DNA of 64,000 nt, from the NCBI GenBank assembly GCA_028288625.1, contig JAQBNI010000148.1:26695-90694 (forward strand), written 5' to 3'. A program made the translations under genes and the position numbers. Below the pieces are notes generated by a model that made no database searches, had not been told where the DNA came from, and was given only the letters and a program-made list of their open reading frames with translations. This document shows, one piece after another, positions 38,228 to 47,831 of this stretch. The stretch's first letter is position 1; each line of letters starts with the position of its first letter. The DNA comes from Bacteroidota bacterium (GTDB taxonomy: Bacteria; Bacteroidota; Bacteroidia; Chitinophagales; JADIYW01).

Positions 38228-39610
38228 CAGCAAACAAGGCATTTGAATTTTCAATCATATAAAAACAAGCTGCAGCAGGCTTTAGAAGATAAAAACTTCA
38301 ATTTCATTTTAAAAGGCAGTTTGTCTACTGCGGTTTCTCTTTTCTTTGTCCAGGGTTTGCGTTTTATTTCCGGTGTGCTCATCGGAAGATTTTACGGAGC
38401 GACAGCATCCGGAAGATTGACATTAGTAGTGACGATCATGGGTATCTTCGCCATCTTCATCAATTTTGGTGTGAAGGATGCATTGCAAAAATTAATTCCG
38501 GAGTATCGCGAAAAATATAATCTTAAAACAGCGTATCATGTTTTCTTAAAAGGCAATCAGCTGATCATTTTTTTTTCTGTGATAGGCGCGATCGTGTTGT
38601 ATATCATTTCGCCATGGTTATGCAATTACTGGAACGAGCCGGGAATGCTTTGGCTGTTCAGGATATCCGGTTTGTTTCTGCCGTTTTTTGTTTTAGGTGA
38701 ATTGAATTATTTCAGCTTGCGCGCTGCATTGAAAGTGCATACCGCGAATATCTCGTTGATTGTTCCAACAATTATCCGGCTCATCGCATTATTTATTGTC
38801 ACGTTTTTCTTTTTCAATTTGAATAACCCTATTTATTTGCATTGGGCAACGTTGTGTATTTTGCCGTGGCTGTTTTCTCTCTATCCTGTTTTTAAATATT
38901 TCGTAAAACCTTCCAAAGCAGAAATTTCAAAACAGGAAGTGAAGCACACAGAAGTTTTAAATCTCGCATTTCCAATGTTGATGACATACGCCGCATTTAT
39001 TGTGACGAACAGCGCGGATGTTTTTATTTTGAAATCCTGTCATGTAGGAACTGATCTCGTGGGTATTTACAAAACGTGTACAAATATTTCGATGCTTGCT
39101 GCAACGCTGCTCGTCGCATTAAACACAACAGTGCAGCCGAAGATCACGCAGCTGTACACACAAAATAATCATTCCGAAGTTCAACGCATCGCAGCAAAAT
39201 CATCCAAATTAATTTTCTGGTTAAGCTTCCCGGTTTTTATCATCCTGCTTTTTTTATCAAAATACGTGATGTGGCTATATGGAAATGAATTTATGAAAGG
39301 AGCTATTAGTTTATCGATCTTGACTATCGGCCAGGTGATCAATACCACGTGCGGCCCGGTTGCGCAATTATTGAATGCAACAGGCTTCCACAAACAATTC
39401 AGAAACATTTCTTTTTTTGGTGCCGCTGTAAATATTATTGCGAACCTGCTGCTGATCCCGCATTTTGGAATTACGGGCGCGGCAATAGCGAATACGCTGA
39501 GTATGATACTCTGGAATATAGCGGCAACTGTTTATATCAAAAAGAAATTCGGTTTCTATATTTTTTATATCCCGTTCGTGTCTACTGCAAAACCTGCTTC
39601 CGTAAATTAA
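38225..39610 (+). CDS. Polysaccharide flippase (Wzx/MATE-like)
   Basis: Many TM segments; SLSTAVSLFFVQGLRFISGVLIGRFYGATASGRLTLVVTIMGIFAIFINFGVKDALQKLIPEY. Start uncertain (TTG). Confidence 0.92.
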   Translation: MQQTRHLNFQSYKNKLQQALEDKNFNFILKGSLSTAVSLFFVQGLRFISGVLIGRFYGATASGRLTLVVTIMGIFAIFINFGVKDALQKLIPEYREKYNLKTAYHVFLKGNQLIIFFSVIGAIVLYIISPWLCNYWNEPGMLWLFRISGLFLPFFVLGELNYFSLRAALKVHTANISLIVPTIIRLIALFIVTFFFFNLNNPIYLHWATLCILPWLFSLYPVFKYFVKPSKAEISKQEVKHTEVLNLAFPMLMTYAAFIVTNSADVFILKSCHVGTDLVGIYKTCTNISMLAATLLVALNTTVQPKITQLYTQNNHSEVQRIAAKSSKLIFWLSFPVFIILLFLSKYVMWLYGNEFMKGAISLSILTIGQVINTTCGPVAQLLNATGFHKQFRNISFFGAAVNIIANLLLIPHFGITGAAIANTLSMILWNIAATVYIKKKFGFYIFYIPFVSTAKPASVN

Positions 39611-39629
39611 ATTATTTATCTTTATTCAC

Positions 39630-40796
39630 ATGTTATCCGCGATAAAAAAATTCTTTACCATTGATGTTGATTACAAAAGCCGCGTTTTCGGTTTCGACAT
39701 CATGCGCGGAGTAGGCATACTCGTGGTCGTGTACGCACACGGGCGTTCGAAGATGCATTTTTTTCCGAGGTTTAATGATTTTGTTTCAGTGATCGGTTTC
39801 TGGCTGATGGATCTTTTTTTTGTATTGAGCGGATTTTTGATCGGCATGATCCTCATTAAATTTTATGAAAAAGAAAAAACATTTAATTTAAATATCGCTT
39901 ATAATTTCTGGATACGCAGGTGGTTTCGGACGCTGCCAAATTATTATTTCGTTTTATTTTTAACGGCAGCTTTGTGGACAATACTCAGCGGAAATTTTAT
40001 TTTTCTAAAAGCAAAATTTTTAATGTACATGGTATTTTGCCAGACAGTCGTAACGCCGCCGCCTTTCTTTATGATGGAGTCGTGGACATTGTGTATTGAA
40101 GAATGGTTTTACCTGTTGTTCCCCGTATTGTTGCTCCTGGGAAACAAAATTCTTTTCAGCGGTGAGCTGACGAGCAAACAAATAAAAAAAAATGTATTGA
40201 CCTGTATTCTTATTTTCTTCAGCGTGCCGATGCTGTTACGCATCATCATTTATATCGAGCGGCCTCCATTAGATTGGGTGGATATGTCGCGGATGACGTT
40301 TTTTAGAATGGATACCATCGCAGTTGGAATTTTTATGTCATGGGTGAATTTTTACTATAAAGATTTTTTCAGAAAGTACAGAAATATCTTTGGCATCGCA
40401 TTCGTTGTGTTGATCTCTTTGTACCTGCTGTATTTTTATAAAGTACTGTTACCGGATCTGAAATCGCAGGTATCAATTGTATCCTTTACTTTATTTTTCG
40501 TCTTATCGAGTGTTGCCGCACTTTGTTTAACGGTATACATGAAGGAAGTGAAGATGACACGCGTGAACTTCTTAGGCAAATTCATGACGATCATCAGCCT
40601 GGTTTCTTATTCGATGTATATTTTTCATCGCAGCGTGATCATGTATATCATTGATGAATTGTATACTCCGAAGAACGACATAGAAAATATTATTTTGTTC
40701 TTTGTATATTTTGCAGGAACAATTTTATTCTCCATGATGGTCTTTAAATATTTTGAATTCCCGATGACCGAAATCCGCGAAAAGCTAAAACGATAA
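39630..40796 (+). CDS. Acyltransferase 3 family membrane protein (second copy)
   Basis: FGFDIMRGVGILVVVYAHGRSKM; LMDLFFVLSGFLIGMILIKF; FWIRRWFRTLPNYYF; MESWTLCIEEWFYLLFP. Confidence 0.95.
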   Translation: MLSAIKKFFTIDVDYKSRVFGFDIMRGVGILVVVYAHGRSKMHFFPRFNDFVSVIGFWLMDLFFVLSGFLIGMILIKFYEKEKTFNLNIAYNFWIRRWFRTLPNYYFVLFLTAALWTILSGNFIFLKAKFLMYMVFCQTVVTPPPFFMMESWTLCIEEWFYLLFPVLLLLGNKILFSGELTSKQIKKNVLTCILIFFSVPMLLRIIIYIERPPLDWVDMSRMTFFRMDTIAVGIFMSWVNFYYKDFFRKYRNIFGIAFVVLISLYLLYFYKVLLPDLKSQVSIVSFTLFFVLSSVAALCLTVYMKEVKMTRVNFLGKFMTIISLVSYSMYIFHRSVIMYIIDELYTPKNDIENIILFFVYFAGTILFSMMVFKYFEFPMTEIREKLKR

Positions 40797-40797
40797 T

Positions 40798-41775
40798 ATG
40801 AAGATCGGAGTATGGCAGCCACAGCGTTATGAAACCAGTGTAAAAATTTATACGGAAAATGTTGTGCAGCATCTTCGGAAATTCGGTAACGAGATTATTT
40901 TTTTCGGGAAGAATGATGAAACACCAGATGTTGATATTGTCTGGGATCCCACCTGCACCGGCGCACAATACCCGAACAGGCGGATCATGCAAAGTCATTT
41001 TCCATGGATCGTCACATTGCACGGGGCTTCGAATCTTTCCCTTCCGTTAAAATATAATTTTTCTTCTTTCACTGATAAAATAAAAGGGCTCTACATCAAT
41101 TCAAAAAGAAAACTGATGTGGAGTATTTATAAAAATAACGTGAAGCATATTATCACGGTCTCGAAATATGCAAAAGAAGAACTCATTAACTATCTGAATA
41201 TTGACCCACACCAGATCTCTATTATTTATCACGGTTACGACGATAATATTTTTTTCCGGCAAAGCGGACCGAAAGAATACCTCTTACATATTTCCGTTTA
41301 TCAGCCTAAAAAAAATGTGGACGGGATCATCGCGGCTTATCAAAATATAAAAGGAGTAAAGCTTCCACTTATTGTGATCTGCCCGGGCTATCCAAAAACG
41401 ATATCTGCAAAAAACATCACATTAATTAAAACGCAAATAGAAAGAAAGCAGGTTGCGAAATATATGAAGGGTGCGTACACATTTATATTTCCTTCCATAC
41501 ATGAAAGTTTCGGCATGCCGTTGCTGGAAGCGATGGCATGTGGCGTGCCGGTGATCACAAGCAATACTACAGCTTGTCCCGAGGTTTGCGATCATGCGGG
41601 AATTTTTGTTGATCCTTTATCTGTAAGTGAAATACAATCTGCCATAGAAAAGATCATGCAGGATAAAGAGCTGCATGATCAATTGTCAAAAAATGCATTG
41701 GAAAGAACGAAAGATTTCAGCTGGGAAAAAACGGCACGTCTTCACGAAGAGCTTTTCAAACGGCACATTGTTTAA
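40798..41775 (+). CDS. Glycosyltransferase family 4 (GT-B, GT1 domain)
   Basis: HIITVSKYAKEELINYLNIDPHQISIIYHGYDDNIF; FIFPSIHESFGMPLLEAMACGVPVITSNTTACPEVCDHAGIFVDPLSVSEI. Confidence 0.95.
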   Translation: MKIGVWQPQRYETSVKIYTENVVQHLRKFGNEIIFFGKNDETPDVDIVWDPTCTGAQYPNRRIMQSHFPWIVTLHGASNLSLPLKYNFSSFTDKIKGLYINSKRKLMWSIYKNNVKHIITVSKYAKEELINYLNIDPHQISIIYHGYDDNIFFRQSGPKEYLLHISVYQPKKNVDGIIAAYQNIKGVKLPLIVICPGYPKTISAKNITLIKTQIERKQVAKYMKGAYTFIFPSIHESFGMPLLEAMACGVPVITSNTTACPEVCDHAGIFVDPLSVSEIQSAIEKIMQDKELHDQLSKNALERTKDFSWEKTARLHEELFKRHIV

Positions 41776-41849
41776 AGATTGTTAATTTATATTTCATCGT
41801 ACCTTTTTGTCAAATTCAGCGTCTAATCCCGTATATTTACAGACCTTTT

Positions 41850-43748
41850 ATGAAAACATTCTACACCATACTTTTCTTCTTTACGGTTGCTGTTTTTCCG
41901 GGAAAATTATTTGCTGATGTAATGGATCGCTCGGAACTCGATTCAACGATTCAACCTTTTTACCATGGTGTTGCCTCGGGCGATCCACTCAACGATCGCG
42001 TGATCATCTGGACTCGCGTCACCACTGATTCCTTATCTGTTAATGTAAAGTGGCGGTTTGCAACGGATACCGGCATGAATAATGTTATTGCACAAGGTAC
42101 AGTATCAACAGATACTTCAAAAGATTATACAGTGAAAGTAGATGTTACCGGGTTACAGCCTGGAACTTATTATTATTATGAGTTTGAGGCGTTGGGAAGA
42201 TTGTCGCAGCGCGGAAGAACAAAAACTATGCCTGCAGGAAATGTAAATAGTTTGCGCATTGGTTTCCTGGGATGCACGAATTACGAATTCGGGTATTTTA
42301 ATGCGTATGATATTATGAAGACAAGGAATGATATAGACCTTGTTATTCATTATGGAGATTACATTTATGAATATGGTCACAAAGGCGGCGGTGTAGATAC
42401 GATAAAACGAAGGACATTTCCGGAAGATCATGATTCTTATGATTTGATCAGTTATCGGCAGCGTTACGCCTGGTACCGGCTCGATCCTTCTACAAGAAAT
42501 TTACATCAGCAATACCCAATGGTCGTGATCTGGGATGATCATGAGTTTGCAAATGATGCGTTTGAAGATAATTCAGAAAATCATCATCCTGCAACACAAG
42601 GAACTTGGGCAGCGCGAAAAGCAAACGCAATTCGTGTTTTTAAGGAATGGATCCCTATGCGCGAAGACACTTCAAGAACAAACATCATCAACTTCACTCA
42701 AAATGTGGGAAGCCTTGCAGATATTATTTACACAGAAGACAGAATTCAGCGAAGCGAATTTAATTCAGATACTCAGCTTGTTCATATGTTGTTAACAGGT
42801 GAAGATCCGTTGCTGTACGATACGCCAAACCGCACGATGCATGGTCAGCAGCAAATGGAATGGATGTGCCAGCAAGTAAAAAATTCAACTGCAAAATGGA
42901 AGATCATTGCCAACCAAGTGGTGTTTTCGAGTTATTTTTTTAAAGGAATTGGCGGTCTCCCATTTCACCAGATCGAGGGCTGGGATGCAAATCCTTTAGA
43001 CCGTAAAAAAATACTTGATACTATCAATCAATATAATATTCAGAATGTTGTGGTGTTAAGTGGCGACATACATGTTGGGATGGCATTTGACATTCCGAAC
43101 GGCGTTGTGCCTTATAATCCTGCAACCGGCGCAGGAAGTGCGGGTGTTGAATTTGTTGGAGATAATGTTAGCCAGGGCGATGTGTTGCCGAATGCTGAAC
43201 AGTATATGTATGACAATAATCCGCATTTGAAATTTTTTAAACCCAAATCACAGGGTTATTGCATCATTGATATTACACCAAACAGCGTATGCGCGGATTA
43301 CTGGGAAACGGATTCAGTGGAAACTTCCAACCAGCATCAGAATTTCCTGGCAACTTTTTGCACGGTGCAAAATCAGAATCATTTGCAGGCATACCAGGGA
43401 CCTGCATTCACGCCGAGAACATTTCCTGCCTTAATTCCATACACGCCAAGAAATTCAGGTCTATCCGTAGGCGTGAAGCAGAATCAGAACACTGTTGAGT
43501 TGATGAGTATGTATCCGAATCCAACGAACAGTTATTTGCAATTCCAGTATTTTATGAAAAATACTGATCAGCTGAATATTGAAGTATATGATGTGACAGG
43601 AAAATTAGTGCAGTCGGAAAATTACGGACTGCGTTTAAAAGGATTGAACGAAGATGTACTGAATATAAAAAATTTAGCGCCCGCAGAATACCAGGTTCTC
43701 TTTAAAACATCCAACGAAGTGACCGTTAGGAAAGTGATAAAATATTAG
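41850..43748 (+). CDS. PhoD-like alkaline phosphatase with T9SS sorting domain
   Basis: FYHGVASGDPLNDRVIIWTRVT; LRIGFLGCTNYEFGYFNAY; VIHYGDYIYEYG; VVIWDDHEFANDAFEDNSENH; NVVVLSGDIHVGMAF; C-terminal MYPNPTNSYLQFQYF...VTGKLVQSE...VRKVIKY. Confidence 0.95.
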   Translation: MKTFYTILFFFTVAVFPGKLFADVMDRSELDSTIQPFYHGVASGDPLNDRVIIWTRVTTDSLSVNVKWRFATDTGMNNVIAQGTVSTDTSKDYTVKVDVTGLQPGTYYYYEFEALGRLSQRGRTKTMPAGNVNSLRIGFLGCTNYEFGYFNAYDIMKTRNDIDLVIHYGDYIYEYGHKGGGVDTIKRRTFPEDHDSYDLISYRQRYAWYRLDPSTRNLHQQYPMVVIWDDHEFANDAFEDNSENHHPATQGTWAARKANAIRVFKEWIPMREDTSRTNIINFTQNVGSLADIIYTEDRIQRSEFNSDTQLVHMLLTGEDPLLYDTPNRTMHGQQQMEWMCQQVKNSTAKWKIIANQVVFSSYFFKGIGGLPFHQIEGWDANPLDRKKILDTINQYNIQNVVVLSGDIHVGMAFDIPNGVVPYNPATGAGSAGVEFVGDNVSQGDVLPNAEQYMYDNNPHLKFFKPKSQGYCIIDITPNSVCADYWETDSVETSNQHQNFLATFCTVQNQNHLQAYQGPAFTPRTFPALIPYTPRNSGLSVGVKQNQNTVELMSMYPNPTNSYLQFQYFMKNTDQLNIEVYDVTGKLVQSENYGLRLKGLNEDVLNIKNLAPAEYQVLFKTSNEVTVRKVIKY

Positions 43749-43775
43749 CATCTTTGCTATATTTCGCTTTAAGAT

Positions 43776-45206
43776 ATGCTGTTCAATTCCATAGAATTTC
43801 TTTTATTCTTCCCGATAGTAACGATCCTTTATTATTTAGTGCCGCATAAATTCCGCTGGCTGCACCTGCTGTTGGCGAGTTGTTTTTTTTACATGTTCTT
43901 TATTCCTGTTTACATCTTCATTTTATTTTTTACAATAGTAATAGATTATTATGCGGGAATTTTGCTGGAGAACACAGCATCAAAAAATAAAAAGTTTTAT
44001 CTCATTTTAAGCCTTATCGCCAATATCGGCGTGCTTTCCGTTTTTAAGTATTATAATTTTTTTATAGATAATGTAAACACCGTGCTTCAGGGCATGCATA
44101 TCACTACGGTATCCATTCCATTTTTGAAGATCATATTGCCGATCGGCTTGTCGTTCCATACGTTCCAGGCGATGAGCTATACCATTGAAGTGTATCGCGG
44201 CAATCAAAAAGCGGAAAGGCATTTTGGCTACTATGCGTTATACGTGATGTTTTATCCGCAGCTGGTTGCCGGACCAATAGAGCGACCGCAGAATATTTTA
44301 CATCAATTGCACGAGTATAAAAAGTTTGATTACAATACGGTGGTGAGCGGGTTGCGTTTAATGCTGTGGGGATTTTTTAAAAAATGTGTGATCGCGGATA
44401 AGATCGCGCTGTTGGCGGATCCTGTTTTTTTCAAACCCGATCTCTTCAAAGGTTTTCCGATGGTCATTGCGATCCTCGCTTTCACCTTTCAGATCTACTG
44501 CGATTTTTCGGGCTATTCAGATATTGCGCGTGGCTCTGCTAGAACGATGGGCATTAACCTGATGCAGAATTTTAATGTGCCGTATATCAGCAAGAGCATT
44601 GATGAATTCTGGAGGCGATGGCATATTTCTTTGTCATCCTGGTTCCGCGATTATTTATACATTCCGTTAGGTGGCAACCGCGTTTCAGAAGTAAGGCGAT
44701 ATCTGAATGTATTTATTGTTTTTCTCGTGAGCGGTTTATGGCATGGTGCAAACTGGACGTTTGTGGTGTGGGGTGCGCTTCACGGAAGCTTTATTATACT
44801 GGCGTTGGGGCGCGATAAATTTTTTCCGAATATAAAATTGCCATCTTTCTTTCAATGGATGACAACTTTTATTTTAGTGGCGATGGTATGGACATTTTTT
44901 CGTGCCAAAGATATTCACCAGGCTTTATATGTTTTGCAGCATGCTTTAAGCGGCATTACGCATCCTGTTGAATATTTGTTGAAAGGTTTTGTCTATATTA
45001 AATTCTGGAAATTCACAGGAATAGATATGATCGTATTGCTCATTTCGCTCTTCCTGTTATTTTATATAGAGATGAAATCGAATGTACAGCAATGGCTGCA
45101 ACTACGTCCTGTTTGGGTTCGATGGAATATTTATATACTGATGACAGCATGTATTATTTTGTTTGGCGTGTTTGACAGCCGCCAGTTTATTTATTTTCAA
45201 TTTTGA
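43776..45206 (+). CDS. MBOAT family O-acyltransferase (second copy)
   Basis: MLFNSIEFLLFFPIVTILYYLVPHKFRWLHLLLASCFFYM; LPIGLSFHTFQAMSYTIEVYRG; IYCDFSGYSDIARGSARTMG; FWRRWHISLSSWFRDYLYIPLGGNR; VSGLWHGANW. Confidence 0.97.
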   Translation: MLFNSIEFLLFFPIVTILYYLVPHKFRWLHLLLASCFFYMFFIPVYIFILFFTIVIDYYAGILLENTASKNKKFYLILSLIANIGVLSVFKYYNFFIDNVNTVLQGMHITTVSIPFLKIILPIGLSFHTFQAMSYTIEVYRGNQKAERHFGYYALYVMFYPQLVAGPIERPQNILHQLHEYKKFDYNTVVSGLRLMLWGFFKKCVIADKIALLADPVFFKPDLFKGFPMVIAILAFTFQIYCDFSGYSDIARGSARTMGINLMQNFNVPYISKSIDEFWRRWHISLSSWFRDYLYIPLGGNRVSEVRRYLNVFIVFLVSGLWHGANWTFVVWGALHGSFIILALGRDKFFPNIKLPSFFQWMTTFILVAMVWTFFRAKDIHQALYVLQHALSGITHPVEYLLKGFVYIKFWKFTGIDMIVLLISLFLLFYIEMKSNVQQWLQLRPVWVRWNIYILMTACIILFGVFDSRQFIYFQF

Positions 45207-46195
45207 TGGAGAAGAAAGATCATCCATATCATTCAATAAAAAAATTTGCGATCAGGATCACAATTTATTTGCTGTCATTTTTTGCAATTATAGGGATAGG
45301 TTTTTTATTGCCGCCAACTTCCACCAACAATATTCTTTTTTCATTGTGCGATAAGATGTGGATGGTCGATAGTGTTCAGCAATTAAACCCGGACAAGCCC
45401 ATAGTTTACTGGATTGGCGGATCTAATGTAAACTTCGGACTGGATAGCAAGCTGATCTCTGATTCTTTGCGGCTGACTTGTATGAACACTGCAGTTCACG
45501 GCGGATTAGGATTAAAATTTGAAGTGAATAATGCGTTGAGGTTTGCAAGAAAAAATGATATTGTCGTGCTGATGCCGGAGTATGAGAATTTCTGGAATTT
45601 TAATAATGAAATGGCAGATGGTCAGGCAGAATTGCTTCATACAATTATTGATGTTTATCCTTCAGGAAAAAAATTAATAGAAAGCGATCAATGGCATCAC
45701 ATACTTACTTATCTACCCAGATACCTTCATGATAAATACATACAATATTTTCCAACTAATTATTGGAAGAGAAATAAAAAAGATCTCGGTGTGTATGTGC
45801 GCCATAATTTTAATGACCATGGCGATGCCATAATGCATCTGGATAAACAGCCCGTTCCGTTTTTAGCAATGCCAACAATTGGCGCCGGACTAAACTCAGC
45901 AGTAATCAATTTTTTAAAAGACAAGAATATAGAATTCAACCGCAAAGGCATTCACTTTTATATTCTCTTCCCGGCATATCAGCAAACATCTTACAACAAT
46001 AATAAAAAAGCCATCACTGAATTGTATGATGTTTTATTGAAAGAAAAATTGCCGGTTTACAGTACTCCTGAACGCTATGTTTTCCCCGATTCACTCTTTT
46101 ACGACACCTATTATCACTTGAATAAAAAAGGTCGGGAAATAAGAAGTATATTCGTTCAGCAAGACCTCAATGACCGTGTGGCAAAAAATAAATAA
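45203..46195 (+). CDS. SGNH-like membrane-anchored protein, partner of upstream MBOAT
   Basis: N-terminal TM; VYWIGGSNVNFGLDSKLISDSLRLTCMNTAVHGGLGLKFEVNNAL; 4-bp overlap with MBOAT. Confidence 0.65.
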   Translation: MMEKKDHPYHSIKKFAIRITIYLLSFFAIIGIGFLLPPTSTNNILFSLCDKMWMVDSVQQLNPDKPIVYWIGGSNVNFGLDSKLISDSLRLTCMNTAVHGGLGLKFEVNNALRFARKNDIVVLMPEYENFWNFNNEMADGQAELLHTIIDVYPSGKKLIESDQWHHILTYLPRYLHDKYIQYFPTNYWKRNKKDLGVYVRHNFNDHGDAIMHLDKQPVPFLAMPTIGAGLNSAVINFLKDKNIEFNRKGIHFYILFPAYQQTSYNNNKKAITELYDVLLKEKLPVYSTPERYVFPDSLFYDTYYHLNKKGREIRSIFVQQDLNDRVAKNK

Positions 46196-47831
46196 TTACA
46201 GCGAGAAGACTTTTTTAAAATGGAACACCTTCACCTTTGTCGGGATATTAATTATTGTCATTTGCGGAATTAAAGTTACCGCCGGTCTTGATAAGTACAT
46301 GGATGTTTTGTTCTGGGATGAGGCATTATATTTAAACCGCGGTATTCACTTCTTTCCGCATCCTCCGAAAACATGGGGCCCGTCATATTCGCTGTACTAT
46401 AAATTTTTGTCCTTTTTTATTCACGATAAAATTGCGCTGTATTATTTTAATTTCAAGCTCACCACGATTGTAATTTGCATTGCGCTTTTTCTTTTGTTGT
46501 TGTCGTGCGGCGTACAGCGTGTGCTTGCATTTATTTTCTCCATTTTTTTTCTTTCTACATTTATCAATATGCCGTTATGGCCCCGCGTTTCACATTATTG
46601 CGTAATCGTGATTATTGCGGGTATTATTATTTCAAAATATCAAAGAACGCTGGTGGCGAAGCTTGCCGTGGTTTCGTTTGCATTGCTGGTTTGCGCGTAT
46701 GCGCGACCTGAATTATTTGCGCCCTTCCTCGTTTGCGCAATAAGTGCATATATACTTGCTCTTGCAAATATTAAAAGGTTGAATAAGCGTGAATGGATAC
46801 TCATGTCAACGCTGACTGTTTTATGTGCATTCATTTTTTATTTTCTACAAACTCCGTTTAATAACGGCGACAGCGGGAGAGGCTTGCGTGTATTTTTGCA
46901 GCACTTTGCTTGGAATTATTCTCACTGGCATCATTTGCAGAATGTTTTCTGGCTCGATTTTCCCGACATCATTCACAACAATTTTAAAGATTCGTCTTCT
47001 TTAAAAGGGATCATTTCTTCTAACCCGCAAATGTTTGAGCAGCACTTGGTGTCAAATATTCTGAATTATATCACACAGATGTCGAAGATCATATTCAGTT
47101 TCTTCGCACCTATATTTACAACTGAGCTGCACTGGCTTTGCCTGATGGTGGGCATCATGTTGTTTTTTGTGTATTTCACTTTTACAAAAACCTCTAAATT
47201 CAAGAGACAGCGTTTCTTTGTATTTGCGCGACAAAATTTATTTACCATTTTCATTTTGCTGATCTTCAGCGCGCCTTCTTTTGTGGCATGTATTTACGCG
47301 TACCCGCGCGAGCATTATTTATTGCTGCAGGTGCCGCTGTTTTTATTGCTCATCGCTCTTGCTATATCATCTATACAAGTGGAAATTGTAAAGCCTGTCC
47401 AAAAGATCATCGTCGTTGGAGTGGTTTGGTTTTTCGTGATGCCGGTGTCGGAAGATTTTACATATTTCGATCTTTTCCGGAAAGAAACTTCTTTATGCAA
47501 TCTCAAAACAGTGGCGTATATAAAAAGAAATATCGTTACAGATGACAGTATCAGGATGTTTGATGTGGAAGGATATATTACAAATTTATTGCCTGAGAAT
47601 TTTACAAATTACAACGATCAGTATTACAGGAACAGGAATATTGTGTTGAGTGATTTTATCCGCGAAAAAAAAATTGATATTATTTATAAAACACCTTCAC
47701 TCTCAATGTTAAATAATGTTCAAAAAGATACAGCTATGCTGGATTTGTTAAAGAATCCGGAAAACTATGGATTTTTTGAGCAAAAAACAGGTAATTTTAC
47801 GCCTTCATTACTGATTAAAAAGAAACAGTGA
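46170..47831 (+). CDS. Multi-pass membrane protein, possible GT-C/ArnT-like glycosyltransferase
   Basis: About 10 hydrophobic segments; N-terminal loop DVLFWDEALYLNRGIHFF; C-terminal periplasmic tail. Family by architecture only. Confidence 0.6.
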   Translation: MTVWQKINNYSEKTFLKWNTFTFVGILIIVICGIKVTAGLDKYMDVLFWDEALYLNRGIHFFPHPPKTWGPSYSLYYKFLSFFIHDKIALYYFNFKLTTIVICIALFLLLLSCGVQRVLAFIFSIFFLSTFINMPLWPRVSHYCVIVIIAGIIISKYQRTLVAKLAVVSFALLVCAYARPELFAPFLVCAISAYILALANIKRLNKREWILMSTLTVLCAFIFYFLQTPFNNGDSGRGLRVFLQHFAWNYSHWHHLQNVFWLDFPDIIHNNFKDSSSLKGIISSNPQMFEQHLVSNILNYITQMSKIIFSFFAPIFTTELHWLCLMVGIMLFFVYFTFTKTSKFKRQRFFVFARQNLFTIFILLIFSAPSFVACIYAYPREHYLLLQVPLFLLLIALAISSIQVEIVKPVQKIIVVGVVWFFVMPVSEDFTYFDLFRKETSLCNLKTVAYIKRNIVTDDSIRMFDVEGYITNLLPENFTNYNDQYYRNRNIVLSDFIREKKIDIIYKTPSLSMLNNVQKDTAMLDLLKNPENYGFFEQKTGNFTPSLLIKKKQ

